Counted from the stretch's first letter, positions 11,654 through 21,292 are shown. The stretch: DNA of 64,000 nucleotides from Diphasiastrum complanatum (GCA_029204225.1 CM055103.1:22074709-22138708); one strand, 5' to 3'. Translations and numbers: made by a program. Notes: generated from the letters alone by a model not told the origin.

Positions 11654-12492
11654 GGGCAGTATTCCATCATCTCCATACTAAACTTAATATGAGTACCACC
11701 GACCATCCACAGACGGACGGTCAAACAGAAAGGGTAAATCAAGTGCTGGAGGATATGCTTCGTGCATACGTCAGCAAGAGGCAGACTAATTGGGAGGAGT
11801 ATCTCTCGATATTAGAGTTTGCTTACAACAGTACCAAACATTCAGCTACGGGATACAGCCCATTTATGCTGATGTACGGTTTTCAGCCACGCTCACCCAC
11901 AGCTGTAGGGTTTAAACAAGAAAAAGTTGAAGCAACCAGAAACTTTTTAGAAGACCTAAACCAGATGATAGAACATGCTAAGCGTAGCATTAGACAATCC
12001 CAGGATCGAGCCAGGCATTATGCAGATCCACACAGACGGGATGTGCAGTTCTCCACTGGTGAGAAAGTCTACTTGAGAGTCCCAGTTGACTCTAAAACCC
12101 TCAAATCAGGAGTGTGTGCTAAGTTGTCTCCAAGGTATTGTGGTCCCTTTACCATCAGTAGGAGACTAGGCGAGGTCACCTATGAACTAGAACTCCCACA
12201 CAGCAGTAAGGTTTTTCCAGTTTTTCATGTAAGTCAGTTACGAAAAGCCTTAACCAGATCAGATAATCTGGTAGGGGACAGTGTTCTAGTTCTCCCATTG
12301 GATCCTCAACAACCTCCACATGAACCAGAGGAAATTCTTGATAGTAGAGAGACGCAGACTCGTCATACTCTATACCGAGAATATCTGGTTAAGTGGAATG
12401 ATCAGCCTGTTGAGAATGCCACTTGGGAAAGAGGCAGCGTCCTTCGCAAGATTTTTCCAGACTTTGTCTTAGAGGACCAAGACGGTTCTTAA
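11650..12492 (+). pseudogene. pol: Integrase C-terminus and chromodomain (chromovirus)
   Basis: A frame of 280 codons that carries the rest of integrase after the frameshift. HPQTDGQTERVNQ (about 11705) holds the third catalytic residue, E. A GPF-type module (KLSPRYCGPFTI, about 12120-12155) and VFHVSQLRK follow. The last 55 residues form a chromodomain (REYLVKWNDQP...ATWE, about 12380-12430), which in chromoviruses steers integration toward modified chromatin. The stop at about 12490 is immediately followed by the polypurine tract, as expected for an element whose pol runs to its 3' end. Confidence 0.92.
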
Positions 12493-12503
12493 GGGGGAGG
12501 GAG
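12491..12503 (+). promoter_or_regulatory. Polypurine tract of the chromovirus
   Basis: AAGGGGGAGGGAG directly precedes the 3' LTR. It is the RNase H-resistant primer for plus-strand DNA. Confidence 0.9.
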
Positions 12504-12861
12504 TGTTACGAGCTCGTAACCAGTGCCGAACCCTAGGGAACACAGATAGGTCAGATACCACAGTCAGGGTCGTGTCCAGTGTACATGACCAACAGGGCAA
12601 GACAGTGTGAGTAGTGTGCCCCAGCACGGTCCATAGCCATGGCGGGCCTAACACAGCCTAGGGACCCTGTCAGCAGGATAGGGCCCCCAGTTGGGTCCCG
12701 ACGTGCAGTCGGCCACGTCAATGCCACGTGGCCGACACTTGGCAGTAGCATGCTACCAGTCCTCACACTGGGCTAGGAGGGGCTTACTCTATATCAGGGA
12801 GTAGGCAAGGTTGGGTGGATCAGTTAGTGTTTGCCCTACTGTGGTGTTAGGATCTATTACA
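12504..12861 (+). repeat. 3' LTR of the chromovirus
   Basis: 358 bp, identical to the 5' LTR except at two positions. It is followed at once by the right target duplication GCAGG (12862-12866). Confidence 0.95.
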
Positions 12862-12866
12862 GCAGG

Positions 12867-13198
12867 GCTTTATCATGTAATAGTTTTCCATGTTTTGTGA
12901 TAGCAATGCAAGAACATACAAGTAAGCGATCTCTGACTAGACTTGCAATTTTACAATGCAAAATAACTTTATTGCCCTTCACTTATACACTTTAGGGCCC
13001 TTCATGCAGGGCAATATTCTATCAATCATCACTTAATCTCTACTATATTTTGAAATTTGAGAAAACGATGGAACTATATGAAGATGCTCTATGCAACATC
13101 TATAATTCGGTTTTTAATATTGCATATAGCTCACTTGCCTTTAAATTTTCTATTCAATTTGAATCGGGGCAAAATTGCGTAGCTAGTTCTTGAGGCTA
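12867..13198. other. Spacer, no gene seen
   Basis: AT-rich sequence to the right of the chromovirus. No feature is recognised. Confidence 0.4.
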
Positions 13199-13500
13199 AT
13201 GTGAAGTTTTCATACTAGTGATCTCAAGAGAGCAAGCAAACACCACAGACTTCTAACATGATACTATGAGAACCTTACCTTGTCAAATATGGTGTCCTGC
13301 CACTGAATAGGATCTGCAAAATTGTGTGGCCAGAGCTCCTTTGCACTCGTTGTTTGACCTTCATACATGATACCACAAACAAAACAAAAATACATAAAGG
13401 GTAAATGAATATCATAAATGTGGTTGCTCTTCTTCTAAAAAATGTGAGTTGTGGACAGCAAGCATTCCAGATCCAATCGGCCAAATTGAAGGAGCAAAAT
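13199..13500 (-). pseudogene. Inverted stray copy of an OSB exon with intron flanks
   Basis: This stretch, read on the minus strand, matches plus-strand 21150-21450. It includes the 80-nt exon (13358-13279, encoding GQTTSAKELW...PIQWQD), its acceptor side (T-rich, ending TATGAAG) and a donor (GTAAGG). Intron sequence as well as exon is copied, so this is a DNA-level duplication and not a retrocopy. The partner exon that completes the PDF motif is missing, so it is a fragment. Confidence 0.8.
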
Positions 13501-13554
13501 CAAGGATTAATGATGCTAGAATGCTCCGTACAATCATCTAGCAAAATGTTGATG

Positions 13555-14935
13555 GCTTGATCTAAAAAGTTTCCTAGCCTGTTTACCGACTATACAGTCT
13601 TGACAGACAGGTAATTCGACTCTCCTATCTGGATAGTCGAGATCAAGTACAATAGACTGCTTAGACATGTGCTATACAGGAGCATGATTTAAGTGACCAA
13701 GTCTATAATGCCAAAGTAAACTTTTATTGATCTGTACAGAAGTATTAAGAGCCTGATTACAGGCATAAAAGCAATGACTTAGTTTGTACAAGTATTCATG
13801 CCTCATTCCGAGTGCTAGGATCTTGCCTGTCCTATCGACTACTTTGCATCGATCTGACTCGAATTCTACTTTGTGTCCTAAATCTGTAATTCTACTAACA
13901 GAGAGCAGATTTGTAAAAAGATTTGGTACATGAAGAACACTTGAAAGTAGTTTTGATTGATCATTTGCGAAGCTTAATCTTACTGTACCTTCACCTTTGA
14001 TAGCTTGTGTGCTATTGTCGCCCAGGTGAACAAACTTCTTGGTACTGTAAGGCGTATAGGATTTGAAACAGCTGATATGGCTGGTCATATGCTGAGTGGC
14101 TCCGGAATCAAGAAACCAAGAGCTCTCGTCTGATGCTTCTTGATGGCTTGTCATGAATGCATCGTGATCCGCTTCTTGATTCGATTGAGATGCTTCTACA
14201 ACTGCATTTGCCATCTGATTGGATTGGCCTTTGTTGTTGTTCTTGGCTTGTAGAATACGACAATCTTGAATCTCGTGGTTGGTTCGTTTGCAGTATGTGC
14301 AGAACAGTTTTTTCTTTGTTGGCGGCTTGGACTGCTCTCGACGGTTCTGTGTTGGCCTCTGTGGCTTTGAGCCTCTCTTCTTCTGCTTGTTCGAATCCTT
14401 GTTGGTGTACAAGGCGTGAGAGTCGACAATAGAGGAACTGGAGGGTTCATTCCTTCTTGTCTCTTTCTGTAGCAGCATCCTAATGACTCGTGATAGAGTC
14501 AATTTTGGGTGTGTGGTGATCATCATCACCTAGTTATCATACGATATCGGCAAGCTTGAAAGCAGTGTCATTACTGCATCTTGATCGTCTATGACAGATC
14601 CGACAACGACCATTTGCTGTAGCAGGTTCTTGAACTGGTTGATGTGATTCGATAATGAATCACCATTGTCATCTTGAGGGAGAAGAATTTTCTCTTGAGA
14701 TGTAGCTTGGAAGCTACGTCGTGCACTTCGTACAAGGTGCTCAAGATGTCCCATACTTCTTTCGATGTCTGAGCTTCAGACACACATAATACCTCCTTAG
14801 CCATTAGCATAGTTTTCATCTTAGATTTCCACAGATGGTAATTGGATCCATCAAGCTTGTCCACGATGAGATTGGCTTTCCCTTGGGTATCCGTGTGGAT
14901 GTTAGTCTAGGTGACAATGATAACTATTAGTGACT
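13555..14935 (-). pseudogene. Truncated Ty1/copia element: gag, protease, start of integrase
   Basis: Read leftward from about 14935. First comes gag (KLDGSNYHLWKSKMK, about 14860), broken by a frameshift near 14700. Next are a CCHC knuckle (CTYCKRTNHEIQDC, near 14290), the protease active site (WFLDSGATQHM, near 14100), and the gag-pre-integrase stretch (LLWHYRLGHLNH) leading to a zinc-binding CQDCIVGKQARKLF near 13570. After that homology stops and the OSB exon copy begins. Integrase core, reverse transcriptase and RNase H are absent. The start of gag lies about 100 bp from the primer-binding site at 15036-15047. Confidence 0.85.
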
Positions 14936-15035
14936 TAAGAATGAAAATCTAATGCAATTTATAGAACAAGAAGACAATTGTTCTCTCGAATGATAGAACC
15001 AGGTTTTGTGGGAAGCTCATCAAGCTATCACGATA

Positions 15036-15047
15036 GCTCTGGTACCA
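15036..15047 (-). promoter_or_regulatory. Primer-binding site variant of the copia element
   Basis: On the minus strand this reads TGGTACCAGAGC, one base different from the tRNA-iMet complement TGGTATCAGAGC. It adjoins the LTR that begins at 15048. Confidence 0.75.
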
Positions 15048-15620
15048 TGTTGGGGAAAAGAAAGAATGGAGTTCGTGGATCGGACGGACAGGTCGAACAA
15101 TCGGATCGAAACGATCCTACTACCACATGAAGGCAGTGGTCGACTATCGACTGATTCCCTTGGTGCGTGCACTACTGCAACAGTAGGCGAACACAAAACA
15201 GAGTTTGTATGTGGAAGTAGAAGAGCAGACTGTCAGACAAAATAGTTAGAGAGTCAGACAGAAAGCGGAAAGCATGCAACAATGACAAAATCTAAATGCA
15301 AAAACCAGACAATAATTTATTCAGATTGAGTGTATAGAAATACAAGTTAGATGTTGCGGGTGAGCACAAATCAATAGTGGGCGAAACCGCGTGCTCACAA
15401 AGCTAACTACGATCTGTAACAACTATGAGCTTATACTGACAATCAATGGAAAAGAAAAGAATCAATGCTTGAAAGCATCTACTGTGTCTGTCTCTTATAA
15501 GCTATCGTCTCGGCGTTTAGTCACTATTTATTGACAAACTAACCATCTCGTAATCTATTGATTAATTGTACAATCAACAGATCTTGTAATAGATGGTAGT
15601 GTTTATGACTAACAAAGCCT
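15048..15620 (-). repeat. 5' LTR of the truncated copia element (outer end uncertain)
   Basis: The inner end is sharp (plus-strand TGTTGGGG next to the primer-binding site). The outer end is probably one of the AACA words near 15610-15620, but no second LTR exists in the window to fix it. Confidence 0.55.
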
Positions 15621-15649
15621 TATTGCAGTAACAGTGTGTAGAATGCCGT

Positions 15650-15935
15650 GGAAGTCGATCGTGAGCAAACTGTCATTGTTGCGTTTGTTATCTGCGAGAA
15701 ATACACTGTATTTTGCAGGTGTTGGGAACTTCGCATTTTTCGGGATTTTGAAGGACCAAAATGACGAGATCTGCATGTATCTTTGATCCTTCACACTTTT
15801 CGCCTGAGCCAAAACTTCGTGTAAATCTATAGGCAGTTGAACTATCATAGAATTGTGAGTAAATCTGCAGTGTTGCAGATTTTCGGCTTTTTCGCCTATG
15901 TAGAATCCTTTGTTTTTTCTACAAAATTGCATTTC
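15650..15935. repeat. Degenerate copy of the TTTTTCGC minisatellite words
   Basis: Words such as CGCATTTTTCG, TTTTCGCCTGAG, GTAAATCTGCAG and TTTTTCGCC recur, like the units at 4675-4910 but without a clean period. Frames through here are not convincing genes. Confidence 0.45.
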
Positions 15936-16624
15936 CAGTTGACGGAAAGAGAAGAGTGGTAGGAAGTAAAAACTTGTAGCTATTTACATGGATCAGAGGG
16001 TGAAGGGAGATTAACTCCAATAGGACTTAGATGAACTACTCTAGATGTTCATCTTGAAAACGATTGATAACACTTCACGTTTGCATCCAACCAGTCTCCA
16101 ATAATGATACAAATAGAATGTCATTCATGAACCAAACCAATTATGCAAGTGATAAGCATCCCCAGTAGAAAGATAAAACATATGCAATACTTCCTCGCAC
16201 AAAGTAACTGATACTCCCCCTCAAATACTTTCTCACACAAAGTATTTGACACTATCTGTTCCATGGAATTCTCTCGTCTGTATCTTGCACATAGAGTCAC
16301 TTGTCCCAAACAACTTTCCAACCTAGAAAGCATCTCAACATGACATTTATTTATCCTGACACTATGTCATATGCAAGTTTCTCAACTGATGTATATATGT
16401 ATGTCCATATTCCTCCTGATTTAAAAACATCTTTATCACAACCACACCAAAAATATCAACACATCCCTACACCAAAATCACCCCTGATGATTATCCTGTA
16501 TAAATATAAAAATCGATACTTCCTCATCTTGAAGTAAACCGGCTTCACTTACGAAGACTTCATATTGATTTTCTAAGGCTGATCAATAACCTGATGATTC
16601 ATAAAAATAAACCCTATTGTTTTT
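15936..16624 (-). repeat. Dispersed retroelement-end repeat, copy B
   Basis: Second copy of the repeat at 2507-3170, on the same strand. It is slightly longer because of an insertion near 16170-16200. The minus-strand polypurine tract lies at 16214-16225. Confidence 0.6.
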
Positions 16625-16790
16625 CATGAGGCTAAACAAACACCCGTCGATTCAATAAAGAATCCTTTATGAGACTAAACAATAACCCATTGATTCAATA
16701 AAGAATCATGTTCTTTTTACGAGGCTAAACAACGACGTGAATTGTTAATTTTTAGAGGCTAATCAACAATATGAACTTCTAAATCTGATT
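16540..16790. repeat. Degenerate tandem units with GAGGCTAAACAA
   Basis: About four irregular units of the type GAGGCTAAACAA...ACCC.TTGATTCAATAAAGAATC follow one another with a period near 50-60 bp. The first overlaps the end of repeat copy B. Confidence 0.5.
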
Positions 16791-17668
16791 CAAAACAACT
16801 GAATCTACCACATGACAGAATATGAACTTGGATACATTCAAAAATTTGAAGAAACAACTTTTCTTGAACTCAAACTAGATCTTCACTTGATACCGGCACT
16901 TGAACCGACAACTATGACTTGGATGGTATTTTTAATTTGACAGCCAATAACAGGCTTTAAACTAGCAATTATGACCTACATAGAAACCAAATAATTTTGA
17001 ACAATTGAAAACCCTGGATCTTTGTGCTCAAGACCAAGCTTTTAAATTGCTCCGTGGTATTGTTAAACTGATACAAAGTAGTAGATTGACGACTTGCTTG
17101 TTGTGTCCATACATAAAGTATAAACCAACTCCCTCTTAGAAATGGACCTTTCTTCCTGAACTGAATTTCCCACACAGCTTGTCACACCTATCACTTGTAA
17201 CAACTTATCATTTGCTACCATACTGTGCAACAATGAAACGTCCTCTTGCATGGCAGCACGCACAACAAAGCAGCGCAAAGAAGGCGACATCTAAACTGTG
17301 AGTTAGTAAGTCTATATAATATTTTAAAGGTCCTAATCATTATCTAAGCACATATGCTTTTGGGCCCTTCTAGTAACTTGACCTTCTAGATGCTAGTGTG
17401 ATGTCAACCCTAAATCATGACTAGTTTTGTCTAGAAGTTTATTCAGGAGTACTGATCAGTATAAATATAGTAGTTTGAAACAAAATTACAGGTGATTGGT
17501 TTTCTCTCAAATCCTTTGTAGGAGGCTCTACAAGAGCTTTTGTAGGATATTGCGACTTCTTTTGGTTGTGGATGTTTTTTCATAGAGTTTGGATATTTCT
17601 GAGAGAGGATCGCATAATCATTGCACAATGTGATGCTTTGTTCTTTTTGTCAATGCATGTCATTTAGG
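16791..17668. other. Spacer, no gene seen
   Basis: AT-rich sequence with short frames only. No recognisable domain. Confidence 0.4.
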
Positions 17669-17821
17669 TGTTAGAAAGTGTCAAGGCTATAGCCCTTGCA
17701 CAACACTCTTGGAACACAAATGGACGGGTAGCTCGGTGGTAGAGCACCCCACCGGAATGGGGGAGGTCCTAGGTTCAATCCCTAGCCCGACCACACACAC
17801 CAAGTGTCAAAACATTTCACA
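17669..17821 (+). repeat. LTR 1 of the TRIM-like array
   Basis: 153 bp with TG...CA ends. It is the only copy that keeps the full tRNA-like cloverleaf. Confidence 0.85.
17722..17793 (+). other. tRNA-like cloverleaf with A and B boxes inside LTR 1
   Basis: Acceptor strands GGACGGG and CCCGACC pair at six of seven positions (one A-A mismatch). TA follows at the usual positions 8-9. The D arm has the stem GCTC/GAGC, the anticodon arm CCCCA/TGGGG with a 6-nt loop CCGGAA, and the T arm CTAGG/CCTAG with the loop TTCAATC. A discriminator-like A ends it. TAGCTCGGTGG (17729-17739) matches the Pol III A box and GGTTCAATCCC (17772-17782) the B box. The short anticodon loop and its position inside an LTR argue against a working tRNA gene, so it is better read as a tRNA-derived Pol III promoter or structural module. 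Confidence 0.8.
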
Positions 17822-17833
17822 TGGTATCAGAGC
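17822..17833 (+). promoter_or_regulatory. Primer-binding site, TRIM internal segment 1
   Basis: TGGTATCAGAGC directly abuts LTR 1 with no spacer base. It complements initiator tRNA-Met. Confidence 0.9.
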
Positions 17834-17873
17834 CATGGTTGTGGGTGTGGTCTAGGCGGGCAGTAGCTAAAAA

Positions 17874-17921
17874 GGGCTATGCCTTGAGGGGGAGTGTTAG
17901 AAAGTGTCAAGGCTATAGCCC
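17874..17921 (+). other. Hairpin with the polypurine tract in its loop
   Basis: GGGCTATGCCTTGA (17874-17887) pairs with TCAAGGCTATAGCCC (17907-17921): 14 base pairs with one bulged A. The loop of about 19 nt holds GGGGG of the polypurine tract and the first bases of LTR 2. The same arrangement occurs at the junction of internal segment 2 and LTR 3 (about 18097-18144). Confidence 0.7.
17884..17894 (+). promoter_or_regulatory. Polypurine tract 1 of the TRIM-like array
   Basis: TTGAGGGGGAG directly before LTR 2. Confidence 0.85.
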
Positions 17922-18044
17922 TTGCACAACACTCTTGGAACACAAATGGACGGGCTCGGTGGTAGAGCACCCCACCGGAATGGGGGAGGTCCTAGGTTCA
18001 ATCCCTAGCCCGACCACACACACCAAGTGTCAAAACATGTCACA
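17895..18044 (+). repeat. LTR 2 of the TRIM-like array
   Basis: 150 bp. It lacks TAG at the start of the A box compared with LTR 1. The B box GGTTCAATCCC is intact at 17995-18005. Confidence 0.85.
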
Positions 18045-18056
18045 TGGTATCAGAGC
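18045..18056 (+). promoter_or_regulatory. Primer-binding site, TRIM internal segment 2
   Basis: TGGTATCAGAGC abutting LTR 2. The internal segment is nearly identical to segment 1. Confidence 0.9.
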
Positions 18057-18106
18057 CATGGTTGTGGGTGTGGTCTAGGTGGGCAGTAGCTTAAAAGGGC
18101 TATGCC

Positions 18107-18117
18107 TTGAGGGGGAG
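18107..18117 (+). promoter_or_regulatory. Polypurine tract 2 of the TRIM-like array
   Basis: TTGAGGGGGAG directly before LTR 3. Confidence 0.85.
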
Positions 18118-18263
18118 TGTTAGAAAGTGTCAAGGCTATAGCCCTTGCACAACACTCTCGGAACACAAATGGACGGGTAGCTTAGAGCACCCCATCGGAA
18201 TGGGGGAGGTCCTAGGTTCAATCCCTAGCCCGACCACACACACCAAGTGTCAAAATGTTTCAC
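18118..18263 (+). repeat. LTR 3 of the TRIM-like array
   Basis: About 146 bp. It lacks 6 bp in the D-arm region, so its A box is broken. The B box is intact at 18215-18225. The terminal A appears lost (TTTCACGGG). Confidence 0.8.
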
Positions 18264-18524
18264 GGGATAAGTTTGGCCATGCTTGTGTGGTATTTTTAGG
18301 GGCCATTCTATTTATAGTAAATTCATTATTTAAGGCTTATGCACGTAGGTGGGCGCACTACAAATAGATTAGAATCTATTTAGTTCATTTTTTGTCTTTA
18401 CCAAATATAGGTATTAGGTAGTATTATTAGCAATTAGCTTTTGCTTTTTTGCTATTTACTTTAAGCTCTTAGCTTTTCTCACTCATTAGACAAACTATTT
18501 AAGTAAGTTGGCGCCCCACCACAA

Positions 18525-20297
18525 TCATTCCATTATGCTAGAGCAATTGCTCAATTCTCCTATGATCTGAATTCTCTCTATGCTTGGTTTTGTGTGAGTG
18601 CTAGTAGGACTAGTATCTTCATCTAGAATTTGTATCACAAATTCTGACATGGTATCAGTTCCATGCATACCGGACTCTCCCTGTTCCATAATAACACTAT
18701 CCTTGATAGTTTCATAGTACCATCTAGGCAATCTTCTAGCTTCTGATGTAGGATACCTCCTGCCTGGTGAAATAGGAGGTGAATAATTATCCCATGTACT
18801 TGATCTCTCCTTCCTCTTTCCTATCTCAACCAAACTCACTCTAGGTTCTTGAATTGGCGTAGGCGATACATGTGTCGATTTAGGTTCCTGTAATAACTCA
18901 TCACATAATATAGGGATTCCTCCATCTTGATCCTTATCAAAATATATCTCTGTATCTTTATGAGTTGCCTCCTCGTCAAGGACTACATCCCTACTTATGA
19001 TTATTTTCTTACCCTCCAAGTCATATAACTTGTATCCCTTCTCTTGATTATCATAACCAAGAAATAAACACTTGAATCCAATTTGCTCCTTGAATTCTTA
19101 GGTATGTAAGAATAAGCAATACTCCCAAACACTCTCAAATGACTCACATCTGGCTTCCGATCCGTGTAAGCTTCCTCTGGAGTTCAATTCTCTACAACCT
19201 TTGTAGGACTTCGATTCAAAACATAAACTGCTGTCTTAACTGCTTATAAAGTGTATCCCACGCACTTTTAGATGTCTTACAAGACCTAATATGAGGTAAG
19301 ATAGATCTTTTCACAGCAAGAGCAACCATGGAATGTGCTTGTGCATCCCTTCTATCCCACTTCTTTTGTTCTTCCGAAGATGGAGAAGATGATGTTGATG
19401 ATGATGATCCACGAGGTGTAGGAGGTGCCATAGACGGAGGCCTTACCTCATCACCATTGACCAAATCCCACAGCCCTTTCGCTATGAGAAGATTCTTCAT
19501 CAAGTAACTCCACAAGGAGTAGTTTGTGCCATCCAATCGATCTTCACTAAACAAAGAACCGATAGCTTCCGATTCTTTAGCCATTACCTCCAACAAAATT
19601 TCAGCTTGTAGTAGATAGGAAAGAGAGCCTTTCCACAACAAAATCTACTCAAAAATTTGCAGCAAACAAAGAGCTGAAAGTAGGAGCACAAGATATCTTT
19701 CAATCTGCAACCAAAGTGCCCAGAAGATAATGGATAGATGGCTGTCTTTCTGCACAAAAAAACCAGCTTTTTGAAAATTAGGTTAGCTTCGATTGAAGCC
19801 TACACCGAAACCCAATTAGGAAGCCAAATAGTGTGATCAACACACTCTCCAATAGGGTTGTTGAAAGCACCCTACTACTTGCTGAGAATCTGCAAATTTC
19901 CAGCCACAAGTTGACCTAACCCTGAATAGGGTTTGCTGAATTTTGGGCGCCCTCCTACACAAATGCAAACCTGAAAACAAAAACAGCAAGATAAGGAGAC
20001 ACCACAACCAAAAATCAGTTGCAGATTTTTGGGCACCCTCCTCCAAACAAAACTTGCTGAAAACCGGTTGCATAAAAATCAGACTTGAGATTCTGATTTT
20101 TGGGTGCCAAAAATTGCTCCTCCAAGATCTCTGATGGCCGCCCTCCTTCAACCTGAAAAGAGACAAAAAAGCTGATCCAAACTCCACTTGAAAAGATCAG
20201 CAAGATGCTGAAATTTCACAACAAAAAGCAGAGAAGCTCCTCTTCTGGTAGGGCGCCAACAAACAAGCTTGTTGCAGATCTGGTAGCTCTGATACCA
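18525..20297 (-). pseudogene. Deleted Ty1/copia element: leader, gag, pol linker
   Basis: Read leftward from the primer-binding site (20297-20286). A leader of about 640 bp precedes a gag frame (19641-19216) with RLDGTNYSLWSYLMKNLL and KRSILPHIRSCKTSKSAWDTL, typical of copia gag. Near 19215 it jumps into the region between integrase and reverse transcriptase. In that region KGYKLYDLEGKKIIISRDV is split by a stop near 19020 and continues to about 18525. Knuckle, protease, integrase core and reverse transcriptase are missing. TGGTATCAG at about 18651 lies in this coding remnant and is not a primer site. Confidence 0.85.
20286..20297 (-). promoter_or_regulatory. Primer-binding site of the deleted copia element
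   Basis: On the minus strand TGGTATCAGAGC, an exact tRNA-iMet complement, adjoining the LTR at 20298. Confidence 0.9.
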
Positions 20298-20693
20298 TGT
20301 AGGAAAGCAGCAAGAGGAAGAAGAGTAAGAAGTTGTTTGATTCTTCTTCGTCTTCATTGGAGTCTGATTCAGACAAAGAAACAGATTCTTATGATAATGC
20401 AGTTTTGCATCTATTATATGGTTTCCATATCAGAAAATGCAATCCATAAGAGCAGTAATTGCAATTTGAATCCCTCAAAACTGATTTCAATTTATTCGTA
20501 TAAATTTTTAAAAAAACCTTTCCTGTTATTAAACAATCAGATTTTATCCAGATTTTGTATTAAAGTTGATAAAAAATTAGGGGCGTTTTCAACTCTGTTT
20601 GCAGTAAAACTGTCAAATTTGTTTTTCAATGATTCGAATCAATCGGCTCAATTTGAATCAACTTGTGACTATGATGCGATCTTGTACTCTACA
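20298..20693 (-). repeat. 5' LTR of the deleted copia element
   Basis: The stretch begins TGTAGGAAAG and ends ACTCTACA on the plus strand. The TGTAG/CTACA inverted termini define about 396 bp. The inner end abuts the primer-binding site; the outer end is inferred from the inverted termini only, as no second LTR is present. Confidence 0.65.
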
Positions 20694-21292
20694 AGAACCT
20701 TTTGATGCTTCTCCTTTGTCTTGAAAAGGGTTGAGTACAAGAAAATTGAGCAGGTAGTGGAAATGGTAGTATTTTGATCTACAAATGAATTTTACAGATG
20801 GTCTTCTAATGTGTGTCTGTGATTATGAAGGTTGAGTAGAAGAATTCATGGCAATGGAGGATACTCGTCCTGTTGCTATATCCAACAGAACCACTGGTTA
20901 TGAAAACGGACAATACTTTTTTAATGGCCAGAAGCCACATAAAGCTCATACATTGCCCTCAGGCTTTATATACAACTTACGTTCAAGCTATCGGTACTCA
21001 TTTACACGGGAAATACATCTGAGCATTGACTTCAGCAAATTTGAAGCTACAAACATTCAAGGTTGAGACGTTTGCTTTGTCAAATCTATTTTTATGGTGG
21101 TATGCAGTGATTCTTAGAAAGTTGTTCTCACAGTCTTTGTAACTTTTGTCCGATTGGCGGGCTCCAAAGGAGAAATTTTCTTATCCCAATTCATAAGGAG
21201 GCTCACATTTTTTAGAAGAAGAGCAACCACATTTATTATATTCATTTACCCTTTATGTATTTTTGTTTTGTTTGTTGGTATCATGTATGAAG
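20694..21292 (+). other. Spacer upstream of the OSB-like exons
   Basis: A 72-codon frame (20848-21066) begins at an ATG, with no domain I recognise. It could be an exon of the OSB-like gene, but I see no SSB/OB-fold signature in it. The T-rich stretch before 21292 is shared with 13360-13450 on the minus strand. Confidence 0.35.

Larger units (their letters stand above)
6593..12861 (+). mobile_element. Full-length Ty3/gypsy chromovirus insertion
   Basis: The two LTRs are each 358 bp (6593-6950 and 12504-12861) and differ at two positions by eye: G/A in CACGTCRTGCC and G/A in CTATRTCAGG. That is about 0.6% divergence, so insertion is recent. GCAGG flanks both ends (6588-6592 and 12862-12866), a perfect 5-bp target-site duplication. 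Inside are a tRNA-iMet primer-binding site, a leader of about 800 bp, gag, protease, reverse transcriptase, RNase H, integrase, a chromodomain and a polypurine tract, in chromovirus order. The coding region is nevertheless broken by frameshifts near 9255 and 11650 and by a deletion near 10370. This copy is therefore not autonomous, although proteins from relatives could have mobilised it. Confidence 0.95.
17669..18263 (+). mobile_element. TRIM-like LTR array (LTR-int-LTR-int-LTR) with tRNA-like LTRs
   Basis: Three direct repeats (17669-17821, 17895-18044, 18118-18263) of 153, 150 and about 146 bp begin TGTTAGAAAGTG. The first two end in CACA. Two 73-bp segments separate them (17822-17894, 18045-18117). 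Each starts with TGGTATCAGAGCC, the tRNA-iMet primer-binding site, and ends with TTGAGGGGGAG, a polypurine tract, with no coding capacity between. This is the plan of a terminal-repeat retrotransposon in miniature, in a tandem form probably made by recombination between LTRs. Each LTR contains a tRNA-derived core. I see no clear target-site duplication (left flank TTAGG, right flank GGGAT). The three copies differ by small deletions inside the tRNA-like part. Confidence 0.85.

Noticed and set aside
17722-17793. A genuine tRNA gene
   Set aside because: The anticodon loop has six bases, there is an acceptor mismatch, and it lies inside an LTR repeated three times with damage in the other copies. 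A tRNA-derived module in a mobile element explains it better.
17669-18263. CRISPR-like repeat-spacer array
   Set aside because: Repeats of about 150 bp with 73-bp 'spacers' that are nearly identical to each other, plus primer site and polypurine tract, in a plant genome. LTR structure accounts for all of it.
18651-18660. TGGTATCAG as another primer-binding site
   Set aside because: It lies inside copia pol coding remnants, no LTR end precedes it, and it then diverges (TTCCATGC).
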